Below, piece by piece: positions 35,085 to 47,300 of a stretch of 60,000 nt of DNA; position 1 is the stretch's first letter; every line of letters starts with the position of its first letter. The stretch is from Nematostella vectensis (Eukaryota; Cnidaria; Anthozoa; Actiniaria; Edwardsiidae). The notes beneath the pieces were generated by a model that had not been told where the DNA came from, ran no database searches, and was given only the letters and a program-made list of their open reading frames with translations. Both the position numbers and the translations under genes were made by a program. The DNA is taken from positions 8,363,501 through 8,423,500 of the forward strand of contig NC_064043.1 of assembly GCF_932526225.1 (NCBI RefSeq), given 5' to 3'.

Positions 35085-38000
35085 CGCGTAGTTAATGCTG
35101 GTAAACCTGATCTTTATAAGCGCTATATTGATGATATAGTTGGTGCCTCTTCCTATAACAAAAAAAGACATCGAGAATTTCGCCCCCTTCTTCAACGTCA
35201 CACAAACATCAAAGATAGCCTGGTACGTAGCTCACTCAGTGACATTGCAACAAAACCTGGGGGGGACTCCGATAAAAACAGACGGAAGTGATCGCCGGCA
35301 AAATCGTGCACGTGCACTTGTGTACTTCACCTGTCACCGCCCTACAGGCAAGACGTGTACTTCACCTGTCACCGCCCTACAGGCAAGACGTGTACTTCAC
35401 CTGTCACCGCCCTACATGCAAGACGTGTACTTCACCTGTCACCGCCCTACATGCAAGACGTGTACTTCACCTGTCACCGCCCTACATGCAAGACGTGTAC
35501 TTCACCTGTCACCGCTCTACAGGCAAGACGTGTACTTCACCTGTCACCGCCCTACATGCAAGACGTGTACTTCACCTGTCACCGCCCTACATGCAAGACG
35601 TGTACTTCACCTGTCACCGCTCTACATGCAAGACGTGTACTTCACCTGTCACCGCCCTATAGGCAAGACGTGTACTTCACCTGTCACCGCCCTACATGCA
35701 AGACGTGTACTTTCCCTGTCACCGCCCTACATGCAAGACGTGTACTTCACCTATCACCGCCCTACATGCAAGACGTGTACTTCACCTGTCACCGCTCTAC
35801 ATGCAAGACGTGTACTTCACCAGTCACCGCCCTACATGCAAGACGTGTACTTTCCCTGTCACCGCCCTACATGCAAGACGTGTACTTCACCTGTCACCGC
35901 CCTACATGCAAGACGTGTACTTTCCCTGTCACCGCCCTACATGCAAGACGTGTACTTCACCTGTCACCGCCCTACATGCAAGACGTGTACTTCACCTGTC
36001 ACCGCTCTACATGCAAGACGTGTACTTCACCAGTCACCGCCCTACATGCAAGACGTGCACTTCACCTGTCACCGCCCTACATGCAAGACGTGTACTTCAC
36101 CTGTCACCGCCCTACATGGAAGACGTGTACTTCACCTGTCACCGCCCTACATGCAAGACGTGTACTTCACCTGTCACCGCCCTACATGCAAGACGTGTAC
36201 TTCACCTGTCACCGCTCTACATGCAAGACGTGTACTTCACCTGTCACCGCTCTACATGCAAGACGTGTACTTCACCTGTCACCGCTCTACATGCAAGACG
36301 TGTACTTCACCTGTCACCGCTCTACATGCAAGACGTGTACTTCACCTGTCACCGCTCTACAGGCAAGACGTGTACTTCACCTGTCACCGCTCTACAGGCA
36401 AGACGTGTACTTCACCTGTCACCGCTCTACATGCAAGACGTGTACTTCACCTGTCACCGCCCTACATACAAGACGTGTACTTCACCTGTCACCGCCCTAC
36501 ATGCAAGACGTGTACTTCACCTGTCACCGCCCTACATGCAAGACGTGTACTTCACCTGTCACCGCCCTACATGCAAGACGTGTACTTCACCTGTCACCGC
36601 CCTACATGCAAGACGTGTACTTCACCTATCACCGCCCTACATGCAAGACGTGTACTTCACCTCTCACCGCTCTACATGCAAGACGTGTACTTCACCTGTC
36701 ACCGCTCTACATGCAAGACGTGTACTTCACCTGTCACCGCTCTACATGCAAGACGTGTACTTCACCTGTCACCGCCCTACATGCAAGACGTGTACTTCAC
36801 CTGTAACCGCCCTACATGCAAGACGTGTACTTCACCTGTCACCGCCCTCACATGCAAGACGTGTACTTCACCTGACACCGCCCTACATGCAAGACGTGTA
36901 CTTACCCTGTCACCGCCCTCACATGCAAGACGTGTACTTTCCCTGTCACCGCCCTACATGCAAGACGTGTACTTCACCTGTCACCGCCCTACATACAAGA
37001 CGTGTACTTCACCTGTCACCGCCCTACATGCAAGACGTGTACTTCACCTGTCACCGCCCTACATGCAAGACGTGTACTTCACCTGTCACCGCTCTACATG
37101 CAAGACGTGTACTTCACCTGTCACCGCTCTACATGCAAGACGTGTACTTCACCTGTCACCGCTCTACATGCAAGACGTGTACTTCACCTGTCACCGCTCT
37201 ACATGCAAGACGTGTACTTCACCTGTCACCGCTCTACAGGCAAGACGTGTACTTCACCTGTCACCGCTCTACAGGCAAGACGTGTACTTCACCTGTCACC
37301 GCTCTACATGCAAGACGTGTACTTCACCTGTCACCGCCCTACATACAAGACGTGTACTTCACCTGTCACCGCCCTACATGCAAGACGTGTACTTCACCTG
37401 TCACCGCCCTACATGCAAGACGTGTACTTCACCTGTCACCGCCCTACATGCAAGACGTGTACTTCACCTGTCACCGCCCTACATGCAAGACGTGTACTTC
37501 ACCTATCACCGCCCTACATGCAAGACGTGTACTTCACCTCTCACCGCTCTACATGCAAGACGTGTACTTCACCTGTCACCGCTCTACATGCAAGACGTGT
37601 ACTTCACCTGTCACCGCTCTACATGCAAGACGTGTACTTCACCTGTCACCGCCCTACATGCAAGACGTGTACTTCACCTGTCACCGCCCTACATGCAAGA
37701 CGTGTACTTCACCTGTCACCGCCCTACATGCAAGACGTGTACTTCACCTGTCACCGCCCTACATGCAAGACGTGTACTTCACCTGACACCGCCCTACATG
37801 CAAGACGTGTACTTCACCTATCACCGCCCTACATGCAAGACGTGTACTTCACCTATCACCGCCCTACATGCAAGACGTGTACTTCACCTATCACCGCTCT
37901 ACATGCAAGACGTGTACTTCACCTGTCACCGCTCTACATGCAAGACGTGTACTTCACCTGTCACCGCCCTACATGCAAGACGTGTACTTCACCTGTCACC

Positions 38001-41000
38001 GCCCTACATGCAAGACGTGTACTTCACCTGTCACCGCTCTACATGCAAGACGTGTACTTCACCTGTCACCGCTCTACATGCAAGACGTGTACTTCACCTA
38101 TCACCGCCCTACATGCAAGACGTGTACTTCACCTGTCACCGCCCTACATGCAAGACGTGTACTTCACCTATCACCGCCCTACATGCAAGACGTGTACTTC
38201 ACCTGTCACCGCCCTACATGCAAGACGTGTACTTCACCTGTCACCGCCCTACATGCAAGACGTGTACTTCACCTGTCACCGCCCTACATGCAAGACGTGT
38301 ACTTCACCTATCACCGCCCTACATGCAAGACGTGTACTTCACCTGTAACCGCCCTACATGCAAGACGTGTACTTCACCTGTCACCGCTCTACATGCAAGA
38401 CGTGTACTTCACCTGTCACCGCCCTACATGCAAGACGTGTACTTCACCTGTCACCGCTCTACATGCAAGACGTGTACTTCATCTGTCACCGCCCTCACAT
38501 GCAAGACGTGTACTTTCCCTGTCACCGCTCTACATGCAAGACGTGTACTTCACCTGTCACCGCTCTACATGCAAGACGTGTACTTCACCTGTCACCGCTC
38601 TACATGCAAGACGTGTACTTCACCTGTCACCGCCCTACATGCAAGACGTGTACTTCACCTGTCACCGCTCTACATGCAAGACGTGCACTTCACCTGTCAC
38701 CGCCCTACATGCAAGACGTGTACTTCACCTGTCACCGCCCTACATGCAAGACGTGTACTTCACCTGTCACCGCTCTACATGCAAGACGTGTACTTCACCT
38801 GTCACCGCCCTCACATGCAAGACGTGTACTTTCCCTGTCACCGCTCTACATGCGAGACGTGTACTTCACCTGTCACCGCTCTACATGCAAGACGTGTACT
38901 TCACCTGTCACCGCTCTACATGCAAGACGTGTACTTCACCTGTCACCGCTCTACATGCAAGACGTGTACTTCACCTGTCACCGCTCTACATGCAAGACGT
39001 GCACTTCACCTGTCACCGCCCTACATGCAAGACGTGTACTTCACCTGTCACCGCCCTACATGCAAGACGTGTACTTCACCTGTCACCGCTCTACATGCAA
39101 GACGTGTACTTCACCTGTCACCGCTCTACATGCAAGACGTGTACTTCACCTGTCACCGCTCTACATGCAAGACGTGTACTTCACCTGTCACCGCTCTACA
39201 TGCAAGACGTGTACTTCACCTGTCACCGCTCTACATGCAAGACGTGTACTTCACCTGTCACCGCTCTACATGCAAGACGTGTACTTCACCTGTCACCGCT
39301 CTACATGCAAGACGTGTACTTCACCTGTCACCGCTCTACATGCAAGACGTGTACTTCACCTGTCACCGCTCTACATGCAAGACGTGTACTTCACCTGTCA
39401 CCGCTCTACATGCAAGACGTGTACTTCACCTGTCACCGCTCTACATGCAAGACGTGTACTTCACCTGTCACCGCTCTACATGCAAGACGTGTACTTCACC
39501 TGTCACCGCTCTACATGCAAGACGTGTACTTCACCTGTCACCGCTCTACATGCAAGACGTGTACTTCACCTGTCACCGCTCTACATGCAAGACGTGTACT
39601 TCACCTGTCACCGCCCTACATGCAAGACGTGTACTTCACCTGTCACCGCTCTACATGCAAGACGTGTACTTCACCTGTCCACCGCCCTACATGCAAGACG
39701 TGTACTTCACCTGTCACCGCCCTACATGCAAGACGTGTACTTCACCTGTCACCGCCCTACATGCAAGACGTGTACTTCACCTGTCACCGCCCTACATGCA
39801 AGACGTGTACTTCACCTGTCATCGCCCTCACATGCAAGACGTGTACTTCACCTGTCACCGCTCTACATGCAAGACGTGTACTTCACCTGTCACCGCCCTA
39901 CATGCAAGACGTGTACTTCACCTGTCACCGCCCTACATGCAAGACGTGTACTTCACCTGTCATCGCCCTCACATGCAAGACGTGTACTTCACCTGTCACC
40001 GCCCTACATGCAAGACGTGTACTTCACCTGACACCGCCCTCACATGCAAGACGTGTACTTCACCTGACACCGCCCTACATGCAAGACGTGTACTTTCCCT
40101 GTCACCGCCCTACATGCAAGACGTGTACTTCACCTGTCACCGCCCTCACATGCAAGACGTGTACTTTCCCTGTCACCGCCCTACATGCAAGACGTGTACT
40201 TCACCTGTCACCGCCCTCACATGCAAGACGTGTACTTTCCCTGTCACCGCCCTCACATGCAAGACGTGTACTTCACCTGTCACCGCCCTACATGCAAGAC
40301 GTGTACTTCACCTGTCATCGCCCTCACATGCAAGACGTGTACTTCACCTGTCACCGCCCTACATGCAAGACGTGTACTTCACCTGTCACCGCCCTACATG
40401 CAAGACGTGTACTTCACCTGTCACCGCCCTCACATGCAAGACGTGTACTTTCCCTGTCACCGCCCTACATGCAAGACGTGTACTTCACCTGTCACCGCCC
40501 TCACATGCAAGACGTGTACTTCACCTGACACCGCCCTACATGCAAGACGTGTACTTACCCTGTCACCGCCCTCACATGCAAGACGTGTACTTTCCCTGTC
40601 ACCGCCCTACATGCAAGACGTGTACTTCACCTGTCACTGCCCTACATGCAAGACGTGTACTTCACCTGTCACCGCCCTCACATGCAAGACGTGTACTTCA
40701 CCTGTCACCGCCCTACATGCAAGACGTGTACTTCACCAGTCACCGCCCTACATGCAAGACGTGTACTTTCCCTGTCACCGCCCTCACATGCAAGACGTGC
40801 AATCATACTTAAGACACAGATTTACATGTACATCTAAGAGTCTATTAGACACAGATTTACATGTACATCTAAGAATTTAGTCTATTTGATCACCTGTCGA
40901 GTATGCGGCAAACTCTACATCGGCGAGACTGGAATGTAACTTAGAGGACACCGCCACTCAGTAACAGCTAACAGAAGAACATACCCCTCTGGAAACGAAC

Positions 41001-41160
41001 TTCCTGTTGCCCAGCACTTCCTATAACCCGGACACACATTATCAGATATGCTTGTATCAATCTGGACAGTGGAACACCAAAGCCCTCAGACAAGAAGGAG
41101 GCACGCGCATTCTTCAACCATAGAACACTTCAACTAAATGGGTTTAATACACCCTCTGTA
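35085..41160 (+). mobile_element. Degenerate Penelope-like retroelement split by a minisatellite
   Basis: Left part (35085-35290): KPDLYKRYIDDIVGASSYNK, a reverse-transcriptase core with the YxDD box, followed by degraded frames. Right part (about 40870-41160): CRVCGKLYIGETG, a GIY-YIG endonuclease start, then RGHRHSV...ELPVAQHF with internal stops. The order RT then GIY-YIG is diagnostic of Penelope-like elements. The 5.48-kb array between them lies where the end of RT and the linker should be. The element is dead. Confidence 0.7.
35321..40800 (+). repeat. 5.5-kb minisatellite, 35-bp unit, about 156 copies
   Basis: The unit begins TGTACTTCACCTGTCACCGC and ends TACATGCAAGACG. Variants include TCTACATG, ACAGGCAAG, CTATCACC, TTTCCCTGTC and a 36-bp form with CCTCACATG. 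Because 35 is not a multiple of three, the array is read in all three frames in turn and none contains a stop. A continuous frame of nearly 1900 codons results, with a 35-residue period. There is no sign of a start, splice sites or a known domain, so I treat the frame as a by-product of the repeat. 36-bp variants are concentrated towards the right end. Confidence 0.97.
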
Positions 41161-41164
41161 GACG

Positions 41165-41950
41165 GGTATACCCCTCTTACTAATATATTATTAAATAAAA
41201 TTCTTAGTGTATTTTTCAATGCCTCCTTACCGCATTTTAGGACTTCATTCAGAAAATTGTCTGCACCCGGAGCCTTCCCCGATGTTAATTCGTCTATTGC
41301 TGTTGCTATTTCTTTTTCTGAGATTTGAAAGTCTAAAGGCCCGACGGTGTCGGCTGGCTGTTCTTTTGGGCATTCTTCGCCAGACCGTTGCCTCGGAGGC
41401 CGTGCGTTTAGTTCCTAAAAATATTTATGGAATTTACCTGCTTCTTCAATCTTAATTTTTTTCGTATCTTTATTTTTCCCGATATTCAATAGGTTCTTTA
41501 TTTGTTTCCAGGTATCTTTAGTTTCGTTGAAGTTAAGGTTGTTTAGTAGATTTTTTGAAATACTTCTTCCTCTCGTGTAATGCACTGCGTGAGTCTGCCT
41601 GATCTGAGAGGCTTGTTTGCCCAGGGATCTGAGATTTTCTTTTTCATTTCTGCATTCTCTGTCAAACCACTTTTTATTTTTGTCCATTCTGTCTGTTTTG
41701 TTTGCTTGGTACCGCAAGCCAGCGCATTCACATTTGTCTACTACTGCTTCTGTGAATAATTCCGTCATTTTATCCACGCACGGGTTCTCTAAAGCCGCCG
41801 CACCTAACCTATTTTGCACTTCATCAGATTCAAGAGCTAATTTTAGATCTTTCTGGGTCTTTCCGTCCCAGCGAATTTTTCTAAATTCATTGAGTCCGTC
41901 ATCACTCTCCTCTTTTTCTTTTGTACTTCGTATGTCTTAGTCTCAGTGCA
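41165..41950 (-). mobile_element. LINE (non-LTR retrotransposon) fragment
   Basis: The minus strand reads CRNEKENLRSLGKQASQIRQT, then DTWKQIKNLLNIGKNKDTKK, and further on PLDFQISEKEIATAIDEL and GAPGADNFLNEVLK-like sequence leading to the RT domain. This is the linker between endonuclease and reverse transcriptase of non-LTR elements. It is truncated at both ends with stops and frame changes. Confidence 0.75.
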
Positions 41951-43334
41951 TAGGACAAGGAACAATGGTCCGTTAATTGAGGCTCGAGGAGATTGACAAT
42001 GAAATAATTCGTGACAATGAAATGAACGTGTTGTGTCTTGCAGGGAGGGGGGGCGGTGGGAAGGGGGGGAAAATCCGAAAAAGTGGAACTACTTTTTTCC
42101 GGGGCGGAGGGGGAGGGAGGGAATACTCTAATAAAAATCTGACCGCCACCGAAAGAACAAAAGGGATTTTTTATGCCTTTTCAGTATCTCCACGAGACGT
42201 TTATTGCCGGATTTGGCTACATACCAGTGACAGCTTATACTTTATAGTTTTGTCTACAAGTAGAACGTATTGAGCAGTATTGAGAACCGGGCTTTCGGTC
42301 GTAGTTCTCACCCCTTCCCCCCCCCTCCCCCCTGAGTACGGGCCTGTCTTGGCAATCGATAGATACTAGTGCTCGGGAATGGTCTCTCCTTTCACCTTCA
42401 AAACTGATCGGTTATTTCCTTAATTTCTTCAATTGAAGCCAATGAAGCAATTGCTGTGCAAGATTTTTGAGTCATTTCTTTAATATATGCTTAAAACAGC
42501 AATATTTTAGTTTTAATAGTTTACATATCATTGATATTTATATCTAACTGCAGATACCCCAGTCTCAAGCTCTTGATGAAAGCCACATTGCACGAAGCCT
42601 ACGTGATCGTCGTAGCTCCAAAATTCGCCGTAACCAAATATTGTTCGGTATGTTAGCTGGAAGGCAATCGGGGCTCTCTCGGGAATGATTAGTAGATTAA
42701 TAGATTATCAAAGATCTCGGTAGGCATTCGTAGCTCATGTAGCTCACTCGTAGCGCCCGTAGGTCACGGTGGCCCGTTTTAGCACCAGATCTTTGTATGA
42801 CGTAATCAGTGACCGCTTTCTACGAAGCTCGTCCGAGCACTTGCCGTGGTTATCTACAGCAGAAAAAAAACACTCTATCATGACTCTACATGATGACAGA
42901 AAAAAGCAATTGATCAGGACCCTTTGCGAAACAGCAAAAAAGAGCACTTGATGAAAAAAACCCTCCATGACTGAAGAAAAAAAAAAAACACTTGATCATA
43001 ACACTTCATGATATTAATATTTGTGATCACAATAATTATTGACCTAATAATTATTGATTAGTGATCACCTTTTTATCGGCTATATTTTATTCGGTCTTGA
43101 TCCCATTCACCTCTCCAGTTTTTTTTGTCGCTTGCTTCTTTATCTTATCGTGGCTTCATTTTTTTCTTAAGATCAACCCCAAAAAAGATTTCCTGTTAGA
43201 GTTCACCAAGCGTTCAACACAAAGTACGCTCTTGCACTGCGTTTCTTTACATTTCCCTTCCCTCTCTCGGATTCTTACTTTCGGTCCTTCTCTTTTGTTC
43301 TACGTTACAAACAAGCACTCACCACCCCACTTAC
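41951..43334. other. Non-coding DNA left of the lectin gene
   Basis: Contains G-rich runs (about 42040-42120, 42310-42335), A-rich runs and an inverted repeat: CAATAATTATT and AATAATTATTG around a 5-bp loop (about 43028-43055), flanked by GTGATCAC on both sides. The 3' end of the lectin gene should lie here, but I could not place its last exon. A frame preceded by a good acceptor near 42968 is possible. Confidence 0.5.
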
Positions 43335-44393
43335 CTTTCCTGGCGAAGACCGCGACCTCGCACAGACTAAGATAGACATTGCCGTACATCTGCACCGACA
43401 CGTACTGTCCGGGGAGGGGTGGGGTGCACTGGGAAGTCCACAGCTCCCCCACGTGTGTACTAATCACGCGCGCTCCGCACATCGGGTTGGTCTTGAACTC
43501 CGCCGACATTCCCACGCGAATTTCGAAGTTGGACAATGCCTCGATCAGGGATCCCTCTGAAAAATGAGAGATGACGTGGCTATGAGAGGTTCTAATCACA
43601 GCGGTATTGATTGTGCTTATATTAGTATCAAGCATCTTCGCTGTCATCATCTTATCATCAGTATCACCAATACTTATCATAGCAGCAACACCATGATCAT
43701 CAATGGCTTTTTTGGTCAACAACGACTTCATCATCAACATGATCATTATCATTTACATCATCACATCACCATAATCGCCAACATTCTGAACGAAAACACC
43801 ATTTACATGTGTTCACTTCAAATTGTCGGCCTCCAAACCCACACTTAGGTTATTGTTTTTGAATAAGAGTCGGGCGTGTTGACATCCGCTAAAATGTACT
43901 CTGTCATAATAATGTATTTGTCCCTTAAGAGCTCATTTTGAGTGTGTTTTTTGGTGGTGGTGCTGGTTGGGGGGGGGGGGGGGGGGGTAGGGTTAATGGG
44001 GGGCGTGGGTTGCCATGTCATCTGTACTTGTCCCTAAGCTGACGTCCACGATATTGTATTTGGCCTTTATAGCGCTCTTTGTGTTGTGTTGGGGGGTGGG
44101 AGGAGGTGAGGGTGGGGGAGATGTCGTTCTCACACCTGTAGGCGTCTGTAAGCTCACATCCGTGATGATGTACTCGGCTTGTAGGTCCACCTTCCACCAT
44201 GGGTCCATTTGAAGTCCCGTATGCGCGCATGAACCCTCCATTAGACTTGCCGCCATGTTACCGTCCACGGCTTGCGCGGCGCCAGCGGCCGCAAGGATCT
44301 TCTGCTTTTCCTCCGGTTTCAATGGCGAATCTTCATCGATGTCCTTCGCAGCCAGGTCACTAGACTGCGTGGCAGGTTTGTTAACCGCAAGGT
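43335..44393 (-). CDS. F-type lectin (fucolectin) exons of the lectin gene
   Basis: Exons 44136-44393 and 43335-43556. The first has NLAVNKPATQSS-type sequence (here DLAVNKPATQSSD), AVDGN, then SCAHTGLQMDPWWKVDLQAEYIITDVSL. The second has LSNFEIRVGMS...NPMCGARV...LPGQYVSVQMYGNVYLSLCEVAVF. These are hallmarks of the fucose-binding F-type domain. The insert between TQSSD and AVDGN is unusually long and charged (KDIDEDSPLKPEEKQKIL). Confidence 0.87.
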
Positions 44394-47300
44394 CTGCAAT
44401 GAAACAGTTATTTGATTGGTTTATCCCGCAATTGATTTGGATTGACAGCAAGGCTGTAAGGTGCATGAAAAAGGGTTACAATCAGGTTAAATCCTTTTTT
44501 CTAATGAGCTGTTAATGCCGAAAGCAAATGACAGGTCTCAGTTGTGAAAAGAAGAGACACAAAAGAATCCAAAGATCCTAGTAGGTGAAAGACCTAATCT
44601 TTTTTATAATTGTAACTTCGAAAAGTACCGACCCAAAAAATCAAACTTTTGTAACTTTTATGAATCATAATTTGAAAACTCGTAACCTAACCCAAACTTA
44701 ACTTTATCTCCGGCGCTTTGCAGAACAGCAAAGTTTCAAGCATCTTATTTCAATCGCATTGTAAAACCATAGAAACTTGTATGCAACTCAATGAGCTCAA
44801 TGAGTTTTCTGGCCTACTCGCGCTTGAATATATTTCCTAATCACTATCAGGCTCTACTTGCCAACGTATTCAACCTAGACTTACCCAGTACATGGTTCCA
44901 TCGCATGAAACTGTGACTGACACCACAATTAGTTTTATATTTATTTCATTTCAAATTTGTTTATTTGGGGGTATGTCCTGCATGGGCCTCGTGCCCTTTT
45001 ACGTATGACCCCATTGGGCATCTATGTTGTCTAATAAAGCTATTGAAAGAAAGTGAGATCTCGAGACACAGCGAGAAAGAGCTTATATACTCATATAACA
45101 CAGTGTCTCTAACGAATGTAGCAGTTCTTACCTACTACGAAGTTGTCACAGACTTTCTTTCTCGGGTCACCAGCAACCAGCCATTGCTGAGTTTTAGGAG
45201 GTTCAACAACTTCTTCATCATCCTTCTGGGTCTCGCACTTCTCCACTTTAACAGCACTTACTACAAAAGGAAGAGAAAAAGAAATAGCTTGTCGATACAC
45301 CGTTGTCCTTGCCATTACGAAACCTAGGAAACCAGCTTATAGTGCACAAGTCTTTGTGAAAATTGGGGTTTTCATGTCTAATGGCCATGTGAAACGATAC
45401 AATTTTCCTGAAATTGCAGGTTGCAACCTGTAAAGCAATGATGACCAATAAAAGATAAAAGCATGATTCACAGGGCAATGCAAGTTGCAAAACCCAAAAA
45501 AATGGTACGGCGTGACGTATTTTGTTTGATATGCGCATGCTCATAGCAGCAGACGAGCATGCGAGATGACGTCATCGTTTTCATTTTGACACGGATTCGT
45601 ATGTCCAAACTACGGACCAAAGTATACGAATTCATTTTGATTCACTTTCTTCATTTACTTCAAAAGTATCCGGATTCGCTGTATCCGACCCCCGTGTTAG
45701 TGTGGACGGAAGGCCTCGTATCAAAAAGCATACGGATCCGAACGAATCCGTGTTAGTGTTGACGGCCCCTTAAGTTAAACGGCTGAAATACATCACCGTA
45801 TCAGACAAATACATTTCCCATTGCTTTCTGAAGTTCGTTGTCGTCATCATCGCTTAAGCTTCCTATTTATACTACCGACGATGATTAATGATGTAATGAC
45901 AAGAACAACGATGATGGTGATGACCCTCACCGCTTTCCACAAGACAGTTGTCTGTCTGTGGTACGAATATCCTATTCCAGTTGCACGAGATCTTCTGCGC
46001 GGTGGACAAGCCTTTGCACGGCTGCTGCACGATCTTCAAGGCTGGAGCGGCACCCTCTACCGTCAGGCACAAGCCATTCTCGATATTCTGTTCAAAAGTT
46101 ACATGCATTATCTAAGTACGAAGTAACAGGCGCGTATCCGGGATTGGCTGGGGGGGGGGGGGAGTTCAGTTGCGCAGTCATACGTAATATATGGAAAAAG
46201 ATCCTTTAATAAATAAACAAATCTTTGGCCGCCAAGGGATGGTGGGAGGGGGGAGGGGTACGCACGCACCCTTTTGTGTAGATATGGTAGAGCTGCCCCC
46301 TCCTTTGAAAGTCTTATAAAAGGTTTATTACCAGCCTATGAAGGCTTGATTATCCCTTTTCTTTGATGAAACTTTTTGTCGATGGTTAAACTTTAATTTA
46401 TTCTAAAGCCGCGTTCTCACCATCAGTTCCCCGGTGAGTGTGTACACCCATAGCGTGGCATCCCCCGCGCACCCGGCCACCGCGAGTGGAGATCCTGCAT
46501 TGGGGCCTGGGCTCTGGATACACATCTGGCTTCCTGCATTCTGGATCCTGAATGGGGCTGCAGAATTAAGAATACTTGTGATGAGTGTACACGGACATTA
46601 TAATTATGTATCGAGTATTGGTATAACTTTCTTCTTCATATTTTAAGATTAAGAATTTTTCAGAGCAGAGTGCCCTGAGACTTGTCGACAAGATGTTATA
46701 TATAAACCGTATTGAACAACATTTTTCACCAAAAAAAGTTGTTTATGAAAATACCGTTGCCAGAAGGTGAAGTCGCAAGTAGTTCATGTTTACTACAGTG
46801 CAGTCTCCATACAACGAATTCTATCAAACAGACACCCTTTACATATACAGCGGACCCTTTCGCAGTCCTGATTTTTTGTCAGTCAAACTCTGTAAATTGT
46901 ACATCTATGAAGCGTACATCTCCATATTACAGACACTTTTCAAATTCTCGGGGGCGTCCCTGAAGTTTCACTAACGCCTTCCCGCTTAAAAGCTGTTGTG
47001 ATCCTGGGCCGGTTTCTAGAAAGCAGATTAGCTCTAACCAAGGGATAAAAATACGGCATTTGATTGGATAAATAGGGCATTTATCTCTGGGTTGGCGTTA
47101 ACGTGCTTTCTAGGAACCCGGCCTGGTGTCTAAGGGAACGCAGGGGCCTTTCTTACCCGATATGAGGTAGTCTGCCTTCGTCCCTGGCTTGTCGTATTTA
47201 GGTTTACTGAATTTGGGTCTAAACATCTTTTTGAATTCACTCAAGGCTTTATCCATGATGCTCTTTGCTAGCTTCTTGAGATCTTCTAGATTTGCCTCGA

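Noticed and set aside
35321-40800. CRISPR-like array
   Set aside because: The units are contiguous without unique spacers, in an animal genome context. It is a minisatellite.
35140-40812. A continuous frame of 1890 codons
   Set aside because: It follows from a stop-free 35-bp tandem repeat. All three forward frames are open, and there is no start context, splice signal or recognised domain.
42744-42968. Possible last exon of the lectin gene
   Set aside because: The acceptor is good and the phase fits, but the sequence is low-complexity and unlike any ending I know, so I left it out of the gene model.
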